From: a virus
Direction: 5' to 3' (one strand)
Length of the DNA stretch: 24,645 bases
IMG/VR virus record: IMGVR_UViG_3300050019_000135
Location: 1 to 24,645 of that record
Below the pieces are notes generated by a model. The model did not search any database, was not told the origin of the DNA, and worked only from the letters and a program-made list of their open reading frames with translations. This document shows, piece by piece, positions 20,107-24,645 of this stretch (the first letter of the stretch is position 1; each line of letters begins with the position of its first letter). Both the position numbers and the translations under genes were made by a program.

Positions 20107-20303
20107 AAATCCGCGTAACCATAGAGTTCGAAACCGAACCCCCCAAGATAGCAGACACGCTCCTGGCTCTGGCCTACCGCCCCGAGCTCGGTATCACGCC
20201 GCACAGTATCCTCGCAGTCCATGAGGTAGCTGCGGGAGTCCCTGCCCCGCGTGAAGTGCTGCCGGGCTTCATAGAGAACTGGCGGGAGGCGCCCGATGCC
20301 TAA
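20103..20303 (+). CDS. Hypothetical 66-aa protein
   Basis: Starts at ATGA with GGAGG upstream. It opens with a beta strand (MKIRVTIEFETEPP), then an amphipathic helix with Leu-Ala and a Pro-rich end. It overlaps the next gene by 8 nt. A one-domain alpha/beta protein; function unknown. Confidence 0.6.
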   Translation: MKIRVTIEFETEPPKIADTLLALAYRPELGITPHSILAVHEVAAGVPAPREVLPGFIENWREAPDA

Positions 20304-20502
20304 AACATACGGTGTGCTCATGAACTGCCGCCTCTGCCCCCACGAGCACAGCCCGGCCGCCGCCGACTTCAAGACGCATCCCGTGATCGCGGCCTTGATA
20401 GAAGAATTTGCGGCCGGTGGGGCCGAGCATGAGGAGGCCACAGTGCTGCTTTGCGCGGTCTGCAATCAGTATTGCGAGCAGATGGGGAGGGAAAAGCCAT
20501 GA
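20296..20502 (+). CDS. Zinc-finger-like 68-aa protein
   Basis: CRLC near residue 11 and CAVC near residue 54 give a four-Cys metal site with an intervening helix (PVIAALIEEF). Small zinc proteins are frequent in this operon. It ends in ATGA overlap with the next gene. Confidence 0.6.
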   Translation: MPKTYGVLMNCRLCPHEHSPAAADFKTHPVIAALIEEFAAGGAEHEEATVLLCAVCNQYCEQMGREKP

Positions 20503-20783
20503 TTAACATTCCAGATTGCGCGGGCACTGGCGATAATGTAGGGGGCTACACGCTTGACGGAATCCGCATGTCGTATGTACCGGAAGCCGTTGAATATATG
20601 CTGGAGCAGGGTTTTAGTCCCGTCGAGACGGAGGCGTATTTCACCCTGCTTTACTGGGATGCTTTGGATGCGTTCAGTGGCGACCCAAAAGGTACAATGA
20701 CCGCGGCTTTTACAAAATATTGGAATCCGAATAGACACAACGGGCTGGTGTTTTTCCCTGAGAGGTATAAGGGACATGAATAA
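20499..20783 (+). CDS. Hypothetical 94-aa protein
   Basis: The start is at 20499 because GGGGAGGG lies upstream and the ATG overlaps the preceding TGA. A longer frame from 20451 is not supported. It is Tyr- and Glu-rich, with EAVEYMLEQGFSPVETEAYF as a likely helical core and a basic end NPNRHNGLVFFPERYKG. No function is recognised. Confidence 0.6.
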   Translation: MINIPDCAGTGDNVGGYTLDGIRMSYVPEAVEYMLEQGFSPVETEAYFTLLYWDALDAFSGDPKGTMTAAFTKYWNPNRHNGLVFFPERYKGHE

Positions 20784-21084
20784 ACACCTCCGCACCGAGG
20801 GCTATAAAGCCGTGGGGCAGGCTGCCAAGCGCATGAAGGACGCAAAGCATATGCAGCGGTACGGAATTACGCCCGAGACTCGCTGCCAGTTTCTCGCGGA
20901 CGTGAACCCCAATCTCCAGTGCTGTAACCGGCGAGTCCCGCACCACCAGCTCTGTTCAAAGCATCTTAGGCTCCAGGCCGAGCGGAACACGGGCCGCAAG
21001 CCGCCATCCGCTGTCAAGGTGGCGGCTTACTCCGCGCTGCAGCTACAAAGACGGGAGGAGCTGTATGTTCCGCTCGAAGGCTGA
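20776..21084 (+). CDS. Cys/His-rich 102-aa protein
   Basis: An 8-nt overlap with the preceding gene. The N-terminus is basic (TEGYKAVGQAAKRMKDAKHM). A central cluster RCQFL..LQCCNRR..HHQLCSKHL could bind zinc. Similar clusters occur in small phage proteins with a RCxxxxxxC..C..CxxH pattern. Nucleic-acid binding is possible. Confidence 0.6.
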   Translation: MNKHLRTEGYKAVGQAAKRMKDAKHMQRYGITPETRCQFLADVNPNLQCCNRRVPHHQLCSKHLRLQAERNTGRKPPSAVKVAAYSALQLQRREELYVPLEG

Positions 21085-21307
21085 AGCTATGGCTTACAGG
21101 TGGAGCGACTACGCCGGACCATACCGGCCCCGGCAGTGCGCCGCCTTGATCGAGCGCCCACACAGCGGCAAGACGCTCTTTTGGTGCAGCCATGCTGGGA
21201 AATATGGTCCCGACGGTATGTATTGCGCGGCCCATGCGAGGAAATATGCGGACTGGCTAAAAAAGTCCTTGACTTCTTCCGAAAGTTCAGGTAATGTAAC
21301 CCCATGA
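21065..21307 (+). CDS. Small zinc-binding protein
   Basis: The 80-aa protein overlaps the previous gene by 20 nt, with GGGAGG upstream of ATG. RQCAALI, FWCSHAG and YCAAHARKY give CxxxC/CxxH spacing of a metal-binding fold, parallel to the preceding protein. Paired zinc proteins may act together. It ends in ATGA overlap. Confidence 0.6.
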   Translation: MFRSKAEAMAYRWSDYAGPYRPRQCAALIERPHSGKTLFWCSHAGKYGPDGMYCAAHARKYADWLKKSLTSSESSGNVTP

Positions 21308-21447
21308 TCCAAGCGGGCTATGCTGGACATAAATCCACATTCGGCACCTTCTATCGAGGTCGGGGAGATTGCGTTCCCACGCAGTCACGGATAGCCCCCG
21401 GCGCACCCCGGCCTCGTTACGAGCTGCTGCGGAGGAGAGCACTGTGA
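21304..21447 (+). CDS. 47-aa basic protein bridging to the helicase
   Basis: ATGA overlap at the start and GTGA overlap with the helicase at the end. The sequence is Gly/Arg/Pro-rich (GTFYRGRGDC, APGAPRPRYELLRRR), basic and perhaps nucleic-acid binding. The helicase Shine-Dalgarno lies in its last codons. Confidence 0.55.
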   Translation: MIQAGYAGHKSTFGTFYRGRGDCVPTQSRIAPGAPRPRYELLRRRAL

Positions 21448-22925
21448 ACTTTCGCTATCCACCATTCAAGCATCAAGCCGCCATCTTCAACAGATCGAAG
21501 GATTCAGAATACTATGGCATCTTTGCAGACTGCGGTTTAGGGAAGTCAAAAGTAGTAATAGATACCGCCGCATACCTCTATCTTGAGCACAAGATAGAGG
21601 CAATGCTCGTCGTCACAATACGCGGTGTACATAAGCAGTGGGTGGAACAGGAGGTGCCAAAACATATGAGTCCTGACGTGGCTACTGTGCATTGCTTCGC
21701 GTGGGATTCATCAAAGCATGAGACGAAAAAACATGCCGCTACGGTTGAGAATCTATTCACCTCCGCTGGTCTTAAAATACTTGCTATAAATTTCGATGCT
21801 TGTATCACCAAGGACGGTTTTAATCTTGTACAGCGTTTTTGTAAAACATTTAAAACTATCTTGATAATTGATGAATCGCATCAAGCCAAGAATCGGACAA
21901 GTCTCAGGGCCAAAGCCTTGCTCAAGTTATCCCGGCTTTGCCCTTATCGTCGAGCACTTACTGGTACTCCAGTGGGCAACAGTCCCGAGGATTTATACTC
22001 GCAGCTTGAGATACTGGCTCCTGGACTCAGCGGGTTCCAAAGTTTTTATACCTTTAGGTCATTTTTCTGCAACCTCATAACGGAATCGAACTACAGTACA
22101 GGCAGACACTACCAAATAGTCGTTTCGCACAAAAATTTGGATGTCCTTGAAAGACATCTCAAGACGTTCTCTTCTCGCGTGCTCAAGAGTGAGGCCCTGG
22201 ACCTGCCCGATCAGCTTTACCAGATCATCCCTGTGTCGCTCTCTAAGAATCAGGCGCGGCTCTATAAAGAGTTGAAGGATAATCTTATAACAGAACTTAA
22301 CGGGCAGGAAGTCACGGCTCCGTTGGCGATTGTGAAGCTCCTCAGACTCCAGCAAATTCTTGGCAACCATTTCGTCCCTGATGCAACGCCAGAGAACATG
22401 AACCCCGAACCGATAGCCATAGACCAGTCTTGCCCAAGACTCGAAGCCCTGCTAGATGTTATCGAAGGGGCCAATGGAAAGCAGGTGATTTGGAGTCGCT
22501 ACGTGGCCGAGATCAAGATGATAACCGAAGCCTTAAACAAGAAGTACGGAGCCGGATCGGCGGCAAGCTATTTTGGAGCCACGAGCACGGCTGATCGTAA
22601 GCAGCTTTTGGCTGACTTTGCTGATCCAAATAGCAAGCTCATGTACGCTGTGCTTCAGCAGCAATCTGGAGGTACGGGAATTGACGCTTTAAAAATAGCC
22701 TCTTATGTGCATTATTTTTCGAATAACTTCAGCTACATTGATCGCTATCAGACAGAGTCACGAAATCATCGTATCGGCACCGAACTGCCCGTGACATACT
22801 TTGATTATGTGGCTCCGAATACGATAGACACACATATACTTAAGGCACTTCACGCCAAGCGCGACCTATCTGCTACGGTCGTCGGTGACATACGCTCACT
22901 GCTCCAGAACTGCGAGGAACTATGA
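21444..22925 (+). CDS. SNF2-type superfamily 2 helicase
   Basis: The GTG start at 21444 is chosen because GGAGG lies 9 nt upstream and it overlaps the previous stop. The product is 493 aa. It has Walker A DCGLGKS (29-35; most relatives have Thr for Ser), a DESH box (143-146) and TGTP (173-176). The C-domain has SGGTGID (408-414) and QTESRNHRIG (436-445), the motif V and VI equivalents with an Arg finger. It should use ATP to translocate on DNA, perhaps for replication or recombination. It is the only enzyme with helicase motifs in the window; no polymerase or primase is seen. Confidence 0.92.
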   Translation: MNFRYPPFKHQAAIFNRSKDSEYYGIFADCGLGKSKVVIDTAAYLYLEHKIEAMLVVTIRGVHKQWVEQEVPKHMSPDVATVHCFAWDSSKHETKKHAATVENLFTSAGLKILAINFDACITKDGFNLVQRFCKTFKTILIIDESHQAKNRTSLRAKALLKLSRLCPYRRALTGTPVGNSPEDLYSQLEILAPGLSGFQSFYTFRSFFCNLITESNYSTGRHYQIVVSHKNLDVLERHLKTFSSRVLKSEALDLPDQLYQIIPVSLSKNQARLYKELKDNLITELNGQEVTAPLAIVKLLRLQQILGNHFVPDATPENMNPEPIAIDQSCPRLEALLDVIEGANGKQVIWSRYVAEIKMITEALNKKYGAGSAASYFGATSTADRKQLLADFADPNSKLMYAVLQQQSGGTGIDALKIASYVHYFSNNFSYIDRYQTESRNHRIGTELPVTYFDYVAPNTIDTHILKALHAKRDLSATVVGDIRSLLQNCEEL

Positions 22926-22984
22926 CCGGGGTTGCTATATGCCGCCCTATGCAGCACGAAAAGGGGGATGTGAATGAACTGTGA
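22922..22984 (+). CDS. Possible 20-aa peptide after the helicase
   Basis: ATGA overlaps the helicase stop; the frame MTGVAICRPMQHEKGDVNEL ends at TGA, overlapping the next ATG region. No strong Shine-Dalgarno lies ahead. It may be a coupling bridge only. Confidence 0.3.
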   Translation: MTGVAICRPMQHEKGDVNEL

Positions 22985-23192
22985 CCAGTGTAAGCATTAT
23001 CAGATTCTACCTAGACGATTCCTACCCCTAGTTTGGGTAGGCTCTCTTTTTGGTATATGTACTAATTGGAGGGCCGATAGCGGCTGTTATCGAGAAGTTA
23101 TCAATCATAACCGTGGAGCATGCCTATCCGGGAGAAAGGAATTTGCGAAAGACAACTATCGCAAGCGCCGAGGAGTTCCCGATGTGCGGTAA
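22974..23192 (+). CDS. Cys-rich 72-aa protein
   Basis: GGGGG is upstream of the ATG. Six Cys (CDQCKH, GICTN, SGCYRE, GACLSG) suggest a zinc or disulphide fold, with a central hydrophobic stretch (FLPLVWVGSLFG). The C-terminus is basic. It overlaps the next gene. Function unknown. Confidence 0.6.
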   Translation: MNCDQCKHYQILPRRFLPLVWVGSLFGICTNWRADSGCYREVINHNRGACLSGRKEFAKDNYRKRRGVPDVR

Positions 23193-23526
23193 GTGTGGCA
23201 TGAAGCCCAAGACACCGCTCGATGAGCTTGGCCCGGCGTTGAAGGTGGTGGAAGCCCCAACGGGAAAGCTCGTGGCCTCGGCGGTACGGAGTGTTAGTAG
23301 CGGCAAGGTGTGGACGGGTCGCCGACATAGCGATGCCATCCGCGCTGCATATGCCGAGATGCATGAGACTATCTCAGGCGACAAATATATTCAAGGCTTC
23401 GTCGATGACTATGGCACGTTCTATAATCGTAAAGAGGCGTTTAAGGTCGCTGTGATACATAATCAGCTACTTAAACCTGATGATCCATGGGCAAACCCTG
23501 CACTGATGTCGGAGGACTTATGGTAA
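23182..23526 (+). CDS. Hypothetical phage protein with a CGKCG motif
   Basis: The ATG at 23182 has GAGGAG upstream and follows from overlap with the previous gene; an upstream 44-codon extension lacks support. The 114-aa product has CGKCG at the start. GRRHSDAIRAA and YIQGFVDDYGTFYNRKEAF follow, a segment resembling a recurrent phage domain with a GFxxxxGxFxxRxEA pattern. No catalytic role is known to me. Confidence 0.65.
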   Translation: MCGKCGMKPKTPLDELGPALKVVEAPTGKLVASAVRSVSSGKVWTGRRHSDAIRAAYAEMHETISGDKYIQGFVDDYGTFYNRKEAFKVAVIHNQLLKPDDPWANPALMSEDLW

Positions 23527-23879
23527 CTGGAAAAGTGGTGCAGGATAAGGTATGCCCGGAGTGTGAGGGGCAAAAGAAGGCATGGGCAGCCTGCCCCCCT
23601 TGCAAAGGGGAAGGGCGCGTACCCATAACGGAGGAGATATCATCTCTCCGCGCCCAGCTCGCACTTGAGAAGCAGAACCTTGCAGCAACCGCACTGGCGT
23701 ATATGAACGTGCAAGAGGCGTGGGAGACCGTTATTAAGTTAAATATTGAACGAAAGTTATGCCCTCCACCGTATGACGTTGGTGATGAGTGTTGCCCCCT
23801 TTGTGCTGATGCAGAACAGTTTTGCACCCCATGCTGGCAATCCTACAGCATGGTCGAGAAAAGAAGTGAAGTAGGATGA
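23520..23879 (+). CDS. Protein with DnaJ-like CxxCxG zinc motifs
   Basis: GGAGG precedes the ATG at 23520, which overlaps the previous stop by 7 nt. The 119-aa product has CPECEG and CPPCKGEG near residues 12-31, like half of a DnaJ zinc domain. A helical stretch follows, then CCPLC and CTPCW. It may bind zinc and a partner protein; no J-domain is present. Confidence 0.65.
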   Translation: MVTGKVVQDKVCPECEGQKKAWAACPPCKGEGRVPITEEISSLRAQLALEKQNLAATALAYMNVQEAWETVIKLNIERKLCPPPYDVGDECCPLCADAEQFCTPCWQSYSMVEKRSEVG

Positions 23880-24235
23880 AGCTTTATTGCAAGAACGGCG
23901 TTGATCTTCATAGGCACCCTCGTATGGAGCAAGAGGCAAACTTACCCGAAGGCCATATCATCGTTGATGCTGGCGAACTTGATAAGTACATCAACATGAT
24001 GGGCAAGTGCAACTGCTCCACCTCTTCATGGGTCGCCATAACGCCGGAGAACCCGATACCGGAGAGGTTGAAGAAGGAAGCTGTTTTCGTGCTATTTAAA
24101 TCTCCTGGTATGCTTTATTGCGGTTACTGGTCAAAGTATGTATCAGGGGGATGCTTTGTAGATGCTTACATGAACCCCATACCTGTATCGTGCTGCACCC
24201 ACTATGCCGAGTTCACGAAAGGAGCGGGAGAATGA
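23876..24235 (+). CDS. Hypothetical 119-aa protein
   Basis: ATGA overlap with the previous gene. It starts MKLYCKNGVDLHRHPRM, has CNCSTSS and CCTHYAEF, and a central strand (AVFVLFKSPGMLYCGYW). Several Cys and His may bind metal. No family is recognised. Confidence 0.6.
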   Translation: MKLYCKNGVDLHRHPRMEQEANLPEGHIIVDAGELDKYINMMGKCNCSTSSWVAITPENPIPERLKKEAVFVLFKSPGMLYCGYWSKYVSGGCFVDAYMNPIPVSCCTHYAEFTKGAGE

Positions 24236-24429
24236 TACTCAAAGACATACTATTTGGTATCGTCATAGGCTTAATGTTTGGTCTGCTAATCGGTTCATAT
24301 TTAGAGTATAGAGGCACTTCGGCCTCATATCACGCGAACGCCGAAGTGAAAAGCATCGACGGCTACTGGTATGCCGCAACGATGGTGCGTAGCTACAAAA
24401 TCGGACAAGCTCCGTGGGAGTCCAAATGA
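24232..24429 (+). CDS. Small membrane protein, 65 aa
   Basis: GGAGCGGGAG precedes ATG 24232, which overlaps the prior stop; a longer frame from 24118 has no support. One membrane span (ILFGIVIGLMFGLLIGSYL) is at residues about 6-25, followed by a hydrophilic tail with a WYAATMVRS strand. It overlaps the next gene by ATGA. Role unknown. Confidence 0.6.
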   Translation: MILKDILFGIVIGLMFGLLIGSYLEYRGTSASYHANAEVKSIDGYWYAATMVRSYKIGQAPWESK

Positions 24430-24644
24430 CCGTCCGCGATATAGTAGCCGAGTATCTTAGGGATAACGGGTACGATGGGCTGTGTCGCAAAGGTAATCAT
24501 TCATTCTGTGCTTGCTCCTTTGAGAACATCGGGATACCACGCTGGCCCAAACGCTTTATGCAATGTCAAGAAGGAGAGAAGAATCCAGCTATTCACAACT
24601 GCATCCCCGGACACATATGCGAGGACGCCGACCTCATCTCCTGA
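24426..24644 (+). CDS. Small Cys-rich protein at the window end
   Basis: ATG 24426 overlaps the prior stop by 4 nt. The 72-aa product starts MTVRDIVAEYLRDNGYDGLC, a pattern seen in small phage proteins, then CACSFENIG, MQCQEG and NCIPGHIC. The Cys spacing fits zinc binding. Complete, with stop at 24642-24644. Confidence 0.65.
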   Translation: MTVRDIVAEYLRDNGYDGLCRKGNHSFCACSFENIGIPRWPKRFMQCQEGEKNPAIHNCIPGHICEDADLIS

Positions 24645-24645
24645 G

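Noticed and set aside
23520-23879. DnaJ chaperone
   Set aside because: Only two CxxCxG motifs, no J-domain and no full zinc domain.

Overview
The window looks like about half of a tailed double-stranded DNA phage (Caudoviricetes), or a prophage or phage-plasmid of that type, infecting a bacterium. The signs are a small/large terminase pair, a portal, a scaffold and a major capsid protein in the usual order on the minus strand. Opposite them is a plus-strand block of about 30 very short, overlapping early-type genes, nearly all with strong GGAGG-type Shine-Dalgarno sites. The large portal (about 715 aa) suggests a P22-like or other podovirus-like head. No host-specific gene is visible, so the host cannot be named. 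Most genes are moderately GC-rich, with clearly AT-rich patches at about 7900-9500 and in the two control regions.

Layout. Minus strand, read leftward from 13602: two tandem degenerate HNH-like proteins; a 43-aa ribbon-helix-helix protein; TerS and TerL; a string of small proteins; a tRNA-shaped hairpin followed by a U-tract (9505-9594); then a separately promoted pair, a small membrane protein and an m5C DNA methyltransferase. After these come portal, a small coupled protein, scaffold, major capsid, a possible head decoration protein, three proteins with Sec-type signal peptides (the last with 24-aa repeats and a glycine-rich C-terminus, adhesin-like), and a tail-fibre-assembly-like protein. 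Connector and tail genes, if present, lie beyond position 1; a Shine-Dalgarno at 1-6 shows that the operon continues.

Centre (13603-15724): divergent promoters flank a serine recombinase gene (14055-14732). Behind it lies about 1 kb with no convincing gene but many structures: two 65-bp tandem repeats, four perfect 24-bp iterons each holding a 13-bp palindrome, an 18-bp palindrome, several hairpins and an AT-rich stretch. It resembles a replication origin or partition site.

Right arm (15725-24645, plus strand): one apparent early transcription unit from a promoter at 15635-15663. It encodes small zinc-ribbon-like proteins, mini membrane proteins, conserved phage proteins of unknown function, an Ala-rich repeat protein, a 22-repeat pentapeptide protein and an SNF2-type helicase. 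Genes overlap by ATGA, GTGA or TAATG, so translational coupling is likely throughout. Many genuine genes here are shorter than 60 codons; they are listed with the starts I deduced from Shine-Dalgarno sites.
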